A stretch of 64,000 nucleotides of DNA, from positions 806,001-870,000 of the forward strand of contig NZ_JAETWB010000001.1 of NCBI RefSeq assembly GCF_016773205.1, written 5' to 3'. Shown piece after piece: positions 36,459-45,208 of this stretch; positions within the stretch are counted from its first letter, which is position 1, and the number at the start of each line of letters is the position of its first letter. The notes beneath the pieces were generated by a model that saw nothing but the letters and a program-made list of their open reading frames with translations, was not told the DNA's origin and did not search any database. This DNA is from Belnapia arida. GTDB lineage: Bacteria; Pseudomonadota; Alphaproteobacteria; Acetobacterales; Acetobacteraceae. A program made the translations under genes and the position numbers.

Positions 36459-37067
36459 ATGGCAGAGAACCCAAGACCCGGCGAAGATCTGGCACTGCGC
36501 CCGGTGGTCGGCCGCGTCGCGGTGCTCAACCTCGGCTATTTCGGGGTGGAGTTCGCAGTCGCACTTGCGATCGGCTCGGTCGCGCTCTTCGCCGACAGCA
36601 TCGACTTCCTCGAAGATGCGGCGGTCAACCTGCTGATCCTGCTCGGGCTGGGCTGGGGTGCGGCCGCACGGGCACGGCTCGGCATGCTGCTGGCGCTGCT
36701 GCTGCTGGTGCCGGCCCTGGCGACGCTCTGGACCGCCTGGGAGAAATTCGGTGCGCCCCTGCCGCCGGCGCCGCTACCGCTCACCTTGATCGGGGTGGGG
36801 GCCCTGCTGGTCAATGGCTGCTGCGCGGTGATGCTGGCCCGGGTGCGGCGTCAGGGTGGCAGCCTGACCCGCGCGGCCTTTCTCTCCGCCCGGAACGATG
36901 CCCTGGCCAATCTCGCGATCATCGGGGCCGGGCTCGTTATCGCCTTCCTTTGGCGTTCGGCCTGGCCGGACCTGCTGGTCGGGCTCGCCATCGCGGCGCT
37001 CAATGCCGATGCGGCGCGGGAGGTCTGGGAGGCGGCACGGGCGGAACACCAGGCCGCGAAGGCCTGA
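36459..37067 (+). CDS. Cation-diffusion-facilitator-like transporter
   Basis: 202 residues from ATG 36459, 11 bases after a GGGGGAG tract that would lie inside the longer GTG-start frame (36438). Five or six membrane helices. The helix-2 metal-site region reads ALFADSIDFLEDAAVN and the helix-5 region SARNDALANLAII, the arrangement of the small CDF-like transporter family. The usual first His/Asp ligands are partly replaced (SIDFLED, SARND), so metal choice cannot be read off. There is no cytoplasmic C-terminal CDF domain. Confidence 0.75.
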   Translation: MAENPRPGEDLALRPVVGRVAVLNLGYFGVEFAVALAIGSVALFADSIDFLEDAAVNLLILLGLGWGAAARARLGMLLALLLLVPALATLWTAWEKFGAPLPPAPLPLTLIGVGALLVNGCCAVMLARVRRQGGSLTRAAFLSARNDALANLAIIGAGLVIAFLWRSAWPDLLVGLAIAALNADAAREVWEAARAEHQAAKA

Positions 37068-37131
37068 GCCGCGCTGTGGACGGAACCGGGCAGCGGATGG
37101 CAAGGTCCGCCGCCAAAGGCGAGTTCGAACC

Positions 37132-39441
37132 ATGACCGAAATCAAGCCGCATGCCTCCCATTGGGGCTATTTCGATGCCGTGGTCGAGAACGGCCGCGTT
37201 ACCGGGGTGCGCCCCTTCGGGCCCGATCCGTTCCCCGGCAGCCTGATCGAGGCGGTGCCGGATGTGGTGCATGCACCCTCCCGCATCGACCGGCCCTATA
37301 TCCGCCGCGGCTGGATCGAGGGGCGGCGGCGCGGGCATCTGCGGGGCGGCGATCCCTTCGTGCCCATCTCCTGGGACGAGGCGACGCGCATCCTCGCCGA
37401 GGAGACGGCGCGCATCCGCGCGGAGCATGGCGCGACCTCGATCTTCGGCGGCTCCTACGGCTGGTCCTCGGCCGGGCGCTACCACCATGCGAAGACGCAG
37501 CTGCAGCGCTTCCTCGGACTCGGTGGTGGCTTCACCTCCTCGGTGCATGCCTATTCCTATGCGGCGGCGCAGGCGCTGCTGCCGCATGTGCTCGGCACCA
37601 ACGAGGTGCTGCTGGGCCGCACCACGGATTGGATGGCGATCGCGCGGCATGCGCGGCTGATGCTCTGCTTCGGCGGGCTGGCGGCGAAGAACGGCATGGT
37701 CGCCTCGGGTGGCCAGGGGCGCCACGAATACGGGCCGCTGATGCGGCAGGCGGCGGCGGCCGGGGTGCGCCTCGTCAACATCTCGCCCTTCCGCGGCGAT
37801 ACCGAGGCGGAGCTCGGCGCCGAATGGGTGTCGATCCGGCCGGGGACGGACACCGCGCTGCTGCTGGCGATGGCGCATGTGCTGGTGAGCGAGGGGCGGG
37901 AGGATCGCGGCTTCCTCGCAACGCATTGCACGGGCTGGCCGCAGCTGCGCGCCTATATCCTGGGCGAGAGCGACGGGCAGGCGAAGACGCCGGACTGGGC
38001 CGCGCCGATCACCGACATCCCGGTGGAGGTGATCCGCCGCCTCGCCCTCGACTGCGCGGCGCAGCCGACCATGCTGACCGCCGCCTGGTCGCTGCAGCGG
38101 GCGGATTACGGCGAGCAGCCCTATTGGATGCTGGTGGCGCTGGCGGCGATGCTGGGTGCCATCGGCAAGCCGGGGCAGGGCGTCGCCTTCGGCTATGGCA
38201 GCATCGGCGGCATGGGCGTGCCGCGGCGGGAGCTGCCGGCGGTCTCCTCGCCCGGCATCCGCAACCCGGCAGGCCTCGCCATCCCCGTGGCGCGGGTGAC
38301 GGAGCTGCTGGAGCGGCCAGGCGAGGTGCTGGAGTTCAATGGCCAGCGCATCACCCTGCCCGACATCCGGATGATCTGGTGGGCGGGCGGCAACCCCTTC
38401 CATCACCACCAGGACCTGCCGCGGCTGCAGCGGGCCTGGGCGCGGGCCGAGACCGTCGTGGTGCAGGAGCCCTGGTGGACGGCCCTCGCGCGGCAGGCGG
38501 ATATCGTGCTGCCGGCGACGACGACGCTGGAGCGCAACGACATCGCCTCCAGCAACCGCGACCGCTTCGTCCGCGCTATGCACCAGGCGATCCCGCCTCA
38601 GGGCCAGGCGCGGAACGACACCGACATGCTGTCCGACATCGCCGATGCGCTCGGCTACCGCGACCGCTTCACCGAGCAGCGGGACGAGGGCGCCTGGCTG
38701 CGCCACCTCTACGGCCAGTGGCGGGTTGCCTGCGGGCGGCTCGGCTTCGAGGCGCCGGAGTTCGATCGCTTCTGGGCCGAAGGGCATGTCGAGGCGCCAC
38801 CCGTTGCGCCGGGTGAGGAATATACGCAGTTCGCCGAGTTCCGCGCCGACCCGGAGGGTGAGCCGCTCAACACGCCCTCCGGCAGGGTGGAACTGTTCAG
38901 CGAGACGGTCGCCAGCTTCGGCTACGACGATTGCCCCGGCCACCCGGTCTGGCGGGAGCCGCGGGAATGGCTCGGTGCGCCCGCGGCAGCGCGCTTCCCG
39001 CTGCACCTCCTGTCCTTCCAGCCGGCGACGCGGCTGCATGGCCAGCTCGACCCCGGCCGCGTCGCGGCGGCGGGCAAGATCCAGGGGCGGGAGCCCATTC
39101 ATCTGAGCCCGGAGGACGCCGCGGCGCGCGGCCTGCAGGAGGGCGACATCGTCCGCATCTTCAACGACCGCGGCGCCTGCCTCGGCGGCGTGCGGATCAA
39201 GGAGGGGATGCTGCCCGGCGTCGCCGCCATGGCGACCGGCGCCTGGTATGACCCGCTCATCCCCGGTGACCCGGACGCGCTCTGCGTCCATGGCAACCCG
39301 AATGTGCTGACGGCGGATATCGGCACCTCCCGCCTTGGCCAGGGGCCCTCGGCGCAGTCCTGCCTCGTCCAGGTGGAGCGCTGGGAGGGGGCGCTGCCGC
39401 CGGTGACCGTGCATCGGCCGCCGCCGGTCGCCGCAGGATGA
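37132..39441 (+). CDS. Molybdopterin-dependent S/N-oxide reductase (BisC/TorZ type)
   Basis: 769 residues from ATG 37132. It belongs to the DMSO-reductase family without an N-terminal Fe-S cluster: no Cys motif at the start and the presumed Mo ligand Ser in GGSYGWSSAGRYHH. Molybdopterin-binding blocks include MLCFGGLAAKN, ISPFRGDTEAELGAEW, WWAGGNPFHHHQDL, and the C-terminal beta-barrel with GQLDPGR and LQEGDIVRIFNDRG. There is no Tat signal, so it should act in the cytoplasm like biotin sulfoxide reductase. The substrate is unknown. The stop overlaps the PhoX-like gene by 4 bp. Confidence 0.9.
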   Translation: MTEIKPHASHWGYFDAVVENGRVTGVRPFGPDPFPGSLIEAVPDVVHAPSRIDRPYIRRGWIEGRRRGHLRGGDPFVPISWDEATRILAEETARIRAEHGATSIFGGSYGWSSAGRYHHAKTQLQRFLGLGGGFTSSVHAYSYAAAQALLPHVLGTNEVLLGRTTDWMAIARHARLMLCFGGLAAKNGMVASGGQGRHEYGPLMRQAAAAGVRLVNISPFRGDTEAELGAEWVSIRPGTDTALLLAMAHVLVSEGREDRGFLATHCTGWPQLRAYILGESDGQAKTPDWAAPITDIPVEVIRRLALDCAAQPTMLTAAWSLQRADYGEQPYWMLVALAAMLGAIGKPGQGVAFGYGSIGGMGVPRRELPAVSSPGIRNPAGLAIPVARVTELLERPGEVLEFNGQRITLPDIRMIWWAGGNPFHHHQDLPRLQRAWARAETVVVQEPWWTALARQADIVLPATTTLERNDIASSNRDRFVRAMHQAIPPQGQARNDTDMLSDIADALGYRDRFTEQRDEGAWLRHLYGQWRVACGRLGFEAPEFDRFWAEGHVEAPPVAPGEEYTQFAEFRADPEGEPLNTPSGRVELFSETVASFGYDDCPGHPVWREPREWLGAPAAARFPLHLLSFQPATRLHGQLDPGRVAAAGKIQGREPIHLSPEDAAARGLQEGDIVRIFNDRGACLGGVRIKEGMLPGVAAMATGAWYDPLIPGDPDALCVHGNPNVLTADIGTSRLGQGPSAQSCLVQVERWEGALPPVTVHRPPPVAAG

Positions 39442-40958
39442 TCGGCCGGCGCGCCCTGCTGGCGGCGGGAACCGCGGTGCTGGCTGCCCCGGCGCTTGCC
39501 CTCGACCTCGGCCCGCTTGCCCTGCCGGTGAAGCAGGACGACACGGTGGCGCCAGGCCATCGCCGCGATGTCCTGATGCGCTGGGGCGACCGCGTCACCT
39601 TCGACGCGCCGCGCTGGACGCCGCGCACGCCGGACCCGGACGCCGTCGCCGCCCAATTCGGCTGGGATGCGCGGGTGCTCGGCATCGCCGTGCCGCAGCA
39701 GCCTGCGGCCGACGGCGTGCCGCGCGCCATCCTCGCCGTCGCCCATCCGGACGTCGATCCAGCGATGGCCTTCCCCGGCGGACAGGACCAACCGGCGGCG
39801 GCCGCGGCCATGCAGGGCGCCTCGCTGCTCAATGTCGAGCGGCAGGCCGGGCGCTGGGTGGTGGTCGATGGCGGCTACCAGAACCGGCGGCTCGGCATCT
39901 CCACCCTCTGCCGGGTCTCGGGCGGTGGGGCGGTGCGCGGGGTGCTCGGCATCCGCGGCGGCTGCGTCACCCCCTGGGGCACGCTGCTGCTGGCCGAAGG
40001 TGATCCGGGCTTCTGGCAGGGCCGGCTCGGTGGGCTGGACCCGGCGATCGCCGATGGCGTGGGCTACGGCTTCGTCGTCGAGCTGAATCCCTTCGATCCG
40101 CAATCCGTGCCGGTGAAGCGCCGGGCGCTCGGCCGCTTCGCCCATGGCGACGTGGCGGCGGCGCTGAGCCGGGACGGGCGCGCGGTGGTCTACATGACCG
40201 ACCGGCGGGCCGGCGGCTTCCTCCTTCGCTTCGTCTCCGCCGGGCCGGCTTCGGCAGACCGGGCGCTCGATGCCGGCACCCTCTTTGCCGCCCGGCTGGA
40301 GGGCGGCCGGCTGAGCTGGATTCCGCTGCCTGAAGGCGCCCCATTGCCCGAGGCGGCCCAGGGGGCGGGCGGGACGACCTTCGACACGCCCTCCGGCCTC
40401 GGCCTCGATCCGATGGGGCCGCGGCTGCTGCTGGCCTGCCATGGCAGCCCGGCCCGGCCCTCCGGCCATGTGATCGAGCTTTCGGCCGATGGAGGGGATG
40501 ACGGGGCGGCGGGGGCTGCGGCGCGGTTGCTCTTCGCCGCCGGCGACCCGCGCGGGCCACAAGGCCGTTATGGCGAAGCCGGGCTGCCACCGGGCAGCGC
40601 CTGGCCGGAGAATCCGGATACCGTCACCGTTGATGCGCGTGGCCGGGCCTGGATCGGCACCGACCGCCTCGGCCGCATCGGCATGCGGGCCGAGGGCCTC
40701 TACGCCTGCGACCTGGCGGGGCCCGGGCGCGGGGTGCCGCTGCCTGCCTACGGAGCGCCGCGCGGCGCCTCGATCGGTGGGGCGGCGCTGACGCCGGATG
40801 GAGAAACCCTGTTCTTCGGCATCCGCCATCCGGGTGCCGAGCCGGGGGCCAACTTCGACCGGCCCGGCACGCGCTGGCCCGAATTCGAGGCGGGCGTGCC
40901 GCCGCGCAGCGTGCTGGCAGGGCTTACCCGGGTCGGGAGCGGGCCGGTCGGCGGCTGA
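39438..40958 (+). CDS. PhoX-like (DUF839) exported protein
   Basis: 506 residues. The N-terminus IGRRALLAAGTAVLAAPALA is a Tat-style signal, although shorter than the usual twin-Arg motif. The mature part follows the PhoX/DUF839 beta-propeller pattern: RWGDRVTFDAPRW, GYGFVVELNPFDP, RFAHGDVAAALSRDGRAVVYMTD, GAGGTTFDTPSGLGLDP and ENPDTVTVDARGRAWIGTD. PhoX enzymes are periplasmic Ca/Fe phosphatases; many DUF839 proteins are uncharacterised, so phosphatase activity is only a possibility. It is coupled to the BisC-like gene by ATGA overlap. Confidence 0.85.
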   Translation: MIGRRALLAAGTAVLAAPALALDLGPLALPVKQDDTVAPGHRRDVLMRWGDRVTFDAPRWTPRTPDPDAVAAQFGWDARVLGIAVPQQPAADGVPRAILAVAHPDVDPAMAFPGGQDQPAAAAAMQGASLLNVERQAGRWVVVDGGYQNRRLGISTLCRVSGGGAVRGVLGIRGGCVTPWGTLLLAEGDPGFWQGRLGGLDPAIADGVGYGFVVELNPFDPQSVPVKRRALGRFAHGDVAAALSRDGRAVVYMTDRRAGGFLLRFVSAGPASADRALDAGTLFAARLEGGRLSWIPLPEGAPLPEAAQGAGGTTFDTPSGLGLDPMGPRLLLACHGSPARPSGHVIELSADGGDDGAAGAAARLLFAAGDPRGPQGRYGEAGLPPGSAWPENPDTVTVDARGRAWIGTDRLGRIGMRAEGLYACDLAGPGRGVPLPAYGAPRGASIGGAALTPDGETLFFGIRHPGAEPGANFDRPGTRWPEFEAGVPPRSVLAGLTRVGSGPVGG

Positions 40959-41279
40959 TCAGGCCGGCATTAGGGCGGCGATCGCTCGGTCGATCTCGGT
41001 CGCGGCGCGGTCGATCTGGCCTTGCGTCAACTGGGCCCGGGCCTGCCGCAGCGCGAGCAGGGATTGCAGCACCTCCGCCCGCGGCGCAAGGCCGCCCGTG
41101 CGTTTGCCCAGCTCCTGCTCGGCCCGGTCCAGGCCGATCCACGCCGCATCGGCCGCGTTCTGCGCCAGCTCCGTGCCGACCGAGACGAGCGCATCGAGTG
41201 CCGGAGCGATGTCGAAGGCAGGGCGGACCGTGCCGTGCAGCGGCTCCAGTCGTGGGTCGGGGCGGCTGCGGTGGGACAT
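40959..41279 (-). CDS. Small helical protein of unknown function
   Basis: 106 residues from ATG 41279; a further in-frame ATG lies eight codons upstream (41303), and neither has a clear ribosome site. The sequence is almost entirely helix-forming with heptad-like Ala/Leu spacing (VGTELAQNAADAAWIGLDRAE, LLALRQARAQL). No signal peptide or known motif. The stop abuts the PhoX-like stop with no gap between them. Coding status rests on length and plausible composition. Confidence 0.5.
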   Translation of the reverse strand: MSHRSRPDPRLEPLHGTVRPAFDIAPALDALVSVGTELAQNAADAAWIGLDRAEQELGKRTGGLAPRAEVLQSLLALRQARAQLTQGQIDRAATEIDRAIAALMPA

Positions 41280-41431
41280 GGCAGGAGGCGCCTTTCCGTG
41301 CATAGGCCGGATCGCCCGTCCAACGTCCCGCCGACGCACCGGCTGCCTCGCCGCATTTCGCATGCACGATGACATTCTCGCTACCTTTCCGGGTGAGCGG
41401 CCGGAATGGCCAACCGAGAGTTGCTGGCAGC

Positions 41432-42226
41432 TCACCGCAACGAGAAGCGCACCGGCACGGTCAGCTCCACCGGGTCGCCCGCCATCTCTGCCGGCGGGGC
41501 AGGGAGGGGGGAGGCATCTTGGATCATGGTCTGCACCGCCTGGTCGAGGGACGGGTCGCCGGCGCTGCGCTCGATCCGGTAGCCGACCACCGTGCCGTCG
41601 CGCCGCATGCGGAAGCGCAACAGGGCGACGCCCTGGGCCCGGCGCCAGCGCGCCTCGTCCGGGTAGCGGCGATGGCGCTCGAGGGCGCGCATCAGCAGCG
41701 CCGTGTAGCTCGGCGGCGGCGCGGCGGCGACCGGCGCGGCAACCGGGGCCGGCGGAGCGGCGACGGGCTGCACCGGCGCGGGCGGCGCCTCGGCGACGGT
41801 GGGCGTCGCCGGGCGCGGCGGGGTGGGCCGGCGCGGGGTGGTGACCGGCTTCGGCTCCGGCGGCGGCGGGGGCGGAGGCAGGGGCAACTCCGCCACCTCG
41901 GCGGGAGGCGGCGGCTCGGGCGGCGGCGGCTCGGCCTGGGGTGGCGGTTCGGGCGCCATCGGCTCGGGCGGCGGCGGCTCGGCCATGGCGACGGGCGGCG
42001 GAGGCGGCGGCTCCGGCGGTGGGGCGGGCTGCGGCGGCGGCGCCTCGGCCACCGGTTCGGGCGGCGGCTCGGCTTCCGGCTCGGGCGCGGCGGGCGTCGG
42101 CATCTCGATCAGCATCACCGGCATCACCGGCTGCTCCTCCGCGGGCAGGCCGTGCAGCAGCACGGCGGCGCCGGCGGCATGCAGGCCGATGGAGAGGCCC
42201 CAGGCGATATGGCGGGCGCGGGGCAT
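41432..42226 (-). CDS. tonB: TonB energy-transducing protein
   Basis: 264 residues. One N-terminal membrane helix (HIAWGLSIGLHAAGAAVLL) is followed by about 120 residues of Pro/Glu/Ala repeats spanning the periplasm, and a TonB C-terminal domain (RHRRYPDEARWRRAQGVALL, RDGTVVGYRIERSAGD). It couples the ExbB/ExbD motor to outer-membrane receptors. It is last in the iron operon, 4 bp after exbD. The Pro-rich region is long and simple in sequence, so its length may vary between strains. Confidence 0.94.
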   Translation of the reverse strand: MPRARHIAWGLSIGLHAAGAAVLLHGLPAEEQPVMPVMLIEMPTPAAPEPEAEPPPEPVAEAPPPQPAPPPEPPPPPPVAMAEPPPPEPMAPEPPPQAEPPPPEPPPPAEVAELPLPPPPPPPEPKPVTTPRRPTPPRPATPTVAEAPPAPVQPVAAPPAPVAAPVAAAPPPSYTALLMRALERHRRYPDEARWRRAQGVALLRFRMRRDGTVVGYRIERSAGDPSLDQAVQTMIQDASPLPAPPAEMAGDPVELTVPVRFSLR

Positions 42227-42230
42227 GGGC

Positions 42231-42716
42231 TCAGCGCACCGGCGCGGCGGCGGGCGCAGTCGCAGGCACGGTGGCGGGCGCAGCCGGCGGGTCGCCGCCT
42301 GGCATGGAAACCAGCGCCACCTTGGTGATGCCGGCGCGCTGGACGAGGCCCATCACCCGCAGCACCTCGCCATAGTCGAGGCCGCGGTCGGCGCGGAGAT
42401 GCAGCGCCCGGTCCGGCGTCTCGGCATGGATGGCGGCGAGCCGCGTCTCCAGCGCCTCCTGCGGCACCGCGTCCTTGTCGAGAAAGAGGCCGCCCTCCTT
42501 GGTCAGGCTCAGCTCCAGCGGCGGCGCCGGCGGGCTGAGCGGGGCGGCGGCCGTCTTTGGCAGGTCGAGGGCGATGCCGGCCGTCATCATCGGCGCCGTC
42601 ACCATGAAGATGACGAGCAGCACCAGCATCACGTCGACCAGGGGCGTGACGTTGATCTCGGAGACGGGCTGGGCGTCGTCCTCGTCGCCCATGCCGGAGG
42701 GGAGCTGCATGCTCAT
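42231..42716 (-). CDS. exbD: ExbD biopolymer transport protein
   Basis: 161 residues from ATG 42716. Single membrane helix with the proton-path Asp28 in NVTPLVDVMLVLLVIF, then a periplasmic domain (LHLRADRGLDYGEVLRVMGL). The last 20 residues are an Ala/Pro tail not needed in the family. Its start overlaps exbB by 4 bp. Confidence 0.95.
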   Translation of the reverse strand: MSMQLPSGMGDEDDAQPVSEINVTPLVDVMLVLLVIFMVTAPMMTAGIALDLPKTAAAPLSPPAPPLELSLTKEGGLFLDKDAVPQEALETRLAAIHAETPDRALHLRADRGLDYGEVLRVMGLVQRAGITKVALVSMPGGDPPAAPATVPATAPAAAPVR

Positions 42717-43414
42717 GCGGATTCGCCGGCCTTGCGCCGGCCCTCCAGCACGGCGGGGCGGCGTGCCAGGCGCCCGGCGATGCTCGCCGCCGCGCCCATC
42801 GCCTCGGCGCGGATGCGGGAGAGGCGGATGCTGTTGCGGTTGTAGGCGATCACCGCCGGGATTGCGGCGACGAGGCCGATCGCCGTGGCGAAGAGCGCCT
42901 CGGCGATGCCCGGCGCGACGGTGGCGAGGCCGGTATCCTGCTTCGCCGCGATGCCGAAGAAGCTGTGCATGATGCCCCAGACCGTGCCGAACAGCCCGAC
43001 GAAGGGGCTGACCGAGCCGATTGTCGCCAGCAGCGGCAGGCCCGGCTCGGCGCGGCGCAGCGTCGCGGTGACGGCGCCGCGCATGGCGCGCTCCAGCCGG
43101 TCGCGGAACTCGCCGGCGCTCTCGTGCGGGTCGCGCCCCTCGCGCCATTCCGGCAGCCCGGCGCGCAGAACGGCGCCCGCAAGGCCGTCCTTCGCGGCAT
43201 CTCCCTCGGGCGGGAGGATGGCGCCGGAGGCGGCGAGGGCAGCGAGGCTCGCGGCCTCCCGCTTCAGCCGGCGGAACAGGACGGCCTTCTCGATGATGAT
43301 GGCCCAGCAGGCGAGCGAGGCCAGCAGCAGCAGCGCCATCACCCCCTGCACGACAGGGTCGGCATTGAGGATGAGGCTCTGCATGGTGAAATCGGGGGCG
43401 GGCGCCGGATTCAT
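42713..43414 (-). CDS. exbB: ExbB/MotA-TolQ-family proton channel protein
   Basis: 233 residues from ATG 43414. Three membrane helices; the conserved LLATIGSVSPFVGLFGTVWG and GIAEALFATAIGLVAAIPAVIAYN segments are diagnostic. It forms the pentameric motor with ExbD that energises TonB. The open frame upstream (to 43645) overlaps the PepSY gene and is not family-like. Confidence 0.96.
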   Translation of the reverse strand: MNPAPAPDFTMQSLILNADPVVQGVMALLLLASLACWAIIIEKAVLFRRLKREAASLAALAASGAILPPEGDAAKDGLAGAVLRAGLPEWREGRDPHESAGEFRDRLERAMRGAVTATLRRAEPGLPLLATIGSVSPFVGLFGTVWGIMHSFFGIAAKQDTGLATVAPGIAEALFATAIGLVAAIPAVIAYNRNSIRLSRIRAEAMGAAASIAGRLARRPAVLEGRRKAGESA

Positions 43415-44526
43415 GCGGGTTTCCCTTGCAGGACGGCGATGCGGCGGCGGTTGCGGCGGCGCAACAGCCAGGCGGCGAGGCCGGTGACGAAGAGGACGGG
43501 CATGGCGATGCCCGAGAGGAAGACGAGGATGCGCCCCGGCCAGCCCAGCAGCGCGCCGCCATGCAGCCAGCGCTGCATGGCGAGCACCTCCTCGCCGAGG
43601 CTGCGGGTGCGGGGGCCGCGCTCCTCCGTCACCGCGCCGGACCATGGATCGATGGCGACGAAGCTGCGGGCGCGGACCTCAGGGCTGGCATCGGCGGGCC
43701 GCAGCGAAACCTGCCAGGCCTGGCGCTGCCGGCTGGGCAGCGTCACGATGGTCGGTACCTGGCCGGGGAGATGGGCGAGGGCGGCGGCTACCGCCGCATC
43801 GGCATCGACGGTGATCGGCTCGCGCCGCGGCGGCACCGGCGCAGGCGTCGCAGGCTCGGCGATGCCGAGCGCCGGGCGGAACCAGGCGGGGAAGATGATG
43901 GCGATGCCGGAGACGGCGACGACGGCCAGCACCACCGCCATCCAGATGCCGATGACACGGTGCAGGTCGAGGTTGAGCACGACGCTCGGCCGGCGCCGGA
44001 TGGTGACGAGGGCGGCACCGAGCGAGCCTTGCCGCGGCCACCACAGCCAGATGCCGGACAACGAGAAGAGCAGCAGCAGCACGCCGAACCAGCCCACTGC
44101 CTCGCGCCCGCCAAAGTCGCGCAGCAGCAGCGTGTCGTGCAGCTCACGCGTCACGGCGACGAAGCCGGTGCGGCCGGCGCGCTCGCCGAGCAGCTCGCCT
44201 GTCGCCGGGTCGAGATAGGCGGAGGGGCCGGGCGGGGTGCCGCGCTGGCGGGGCGGGGTGACGATCCAGACCGGCCAGACCGCGTCGGGCGGGCGGATGA
44301 CGCCGGCCGGTCGGCCCGTCGCCGCCTCGGCCGCCTTCAGGATGGCGGCATAGTTGAGGCCGGGGGTGGGCGGCCCGCTGGGGCGGAAGAGCTGCGGGTT
44401 CAGCGCCGCGTCGATCTCGCGCTGGAACGACAGGATGCTGCCCGTCACGCCGAGCAGCAGCATCACCAGCCCGAGGACGAGCCCGAGCCAGCGATGGCCC
44501 AGCAGCAAGGCGCGGCGGAAGGTCAC
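43411..44526 (-). CDS. PepSY-domain inner-membrane protein (iron-siderophore associated)
   Basis: 371 residues. Four membrane helices in the pattern of the PepSY_TM family: [21 protein letters not shown] at the start, [39 protein letters not shown] in the middle, and a final span with an Arg-rich tail. Two PepSY-like periplasmic parts lie between. Members next to TonB receptors are thought to act as ferric-siderophore reductases using conserved histidines at the membrane. ATGA overlaps on both sides place it in the iron operon. Confidence 0.9.
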   Translation of the reverse strand: MTFRRALLLGHRWLGLVLGLVMLLLGVTGSILSFQREIDAALNPQLFRPSGPPTPGLNYAAILKAAEAATGRPAGVIRPPDAVWPVWIVTPPRQRGTPPGPSAYLDPATGELLGERAGRTGFVAVTRELHDTLLLRDFGGREAVGWFGVLLLLFSLSGIWLWWPRQGSLGAALVTIRRRPSVVLNLDLHRVIGIWMAVVLAVVAVSGIAIIFPAWFRPALGIAEPATPAPVPPRREPITVDADAAVAAALAHLPGQVPTIVTLPSRQRQAWQVSLRPADASPEVRARSFVAIDPWSGAVTEERGPRTRSLGEEVLAMQRWLHGGALLGWPGRILVFLSGIAMPVLFVTGLAAWLLRRRNRRRIAVLQGKPA

Positions 44527-45206
44527 GCGTCGGCCCAGCGGCGGAGCAGGTTGTGGTACACGGCAGTCAGCTCCGTCGGCGCCCTGTGGTCCTGCGGCAG
44601 GTCGCCGCGGACGCGGTTGATGGCCATGTCGAGATCGAAGAGCAGGCTGCGCTGGCCGTCGTCGCGCACCATGCTCTGAATCCAGAAGAAGCTCGCCAGC
44701 CGCGAGCCGCTCGTCACCGGCGCGACGCGGTGCAGGCTGGTCGCCGGATAGATCACCGCATCGCCGGCCGGCAGCTTCACCCGCTTCTCGCCATAGGTGT
44801 CCTCGACGATCAGCTCGCCGCCCTCATAGCTCGCCGGGTCGCTGAGGAACAGGGTGCAGGAGACATCGGTGCGGATGCGCGCCGCCGTGCCGGTGACCTG
44901 GCGGATGGCATTGTCGACATGCGCGCCGAAGGTCATGCCCGGGTCATAGCGGTTGAACAGCGGCGGGAAGACCTTCAGCGGCAACACCGAGGAGATGAAG
45001 AGCGGATTGCGCTCCAGCGCGCCGAGCACGATCTCCCCAAGGGCGCGATGCTCCGGGCAGCCCTCGGGAATCTGCAGATTATCCTTCACCTGCGCCGACT
45101 GATGGCCGGCGGTGACGCGGCCGTCCACCCAGGGCGCACGCGCCAGCAAGGCCCGCGTATCCGCGAGCCTTGCCGCATCCAGGACGTCCGCGATGTGCAG
45201 CAGCAT
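44523..45206 (-). CDS. PKHD-type Fe(II)/2-oxoglutarate hydroxylase (PiuC/YbiX family)
   Basis: 227 residues, the family length. Iron ligands His96 and Asp98 ([10 protein letters not shown]) and His159 (TSLHRVAPV), with Arg169 (GSRLASFFW) for 2-oxoglutarate. The N-terminus ([19 protein letters not shown]) and end ([10 protein letters not shown]) are typical. These enzymes are regularly found behind Fiu/PiuA receptors and are iron-regulated; the hydroxylated substrate is not known. It lies 2 bp after the receptor gene. Confidence 0.93.
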   Translation of the reverse strand: MLLHIADVLDAARLADTRALLARAPWVDGRVTAGHQSAQVKDNLQIPEGCPEHRALGEIVLGALERNPLFISSVLPLKVFPPLFNRYDPGMTFGAHVDNAIRQVTGTAARIRTDVSCTLFLSDPASYEGGELIVEDTYGEKRVKLPAGDAVIYPATSLHRVAPVTSGSRLASFFWIQSMVRDDGQRSLLFDLDMAINRVRGDLPQDHRAPTELTAVYHNLLRRWADA

Positions 45207-45208
45207 CG

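Noticed and set aside
37000-39414. 804-codon minus-strand open frame opposite the molybdoenzyme gene
   Set aside because: No recognisable domain, and the opposite strand encodes a full BisC-type enzyme.
41790-42110. Dense short repeats resembling a tandem array
   Set aside because: They are Pro/Glu/Ala codons of the TonB periplasmic spacer; no spacers or conserved repeat length, so not a CRISPR array.
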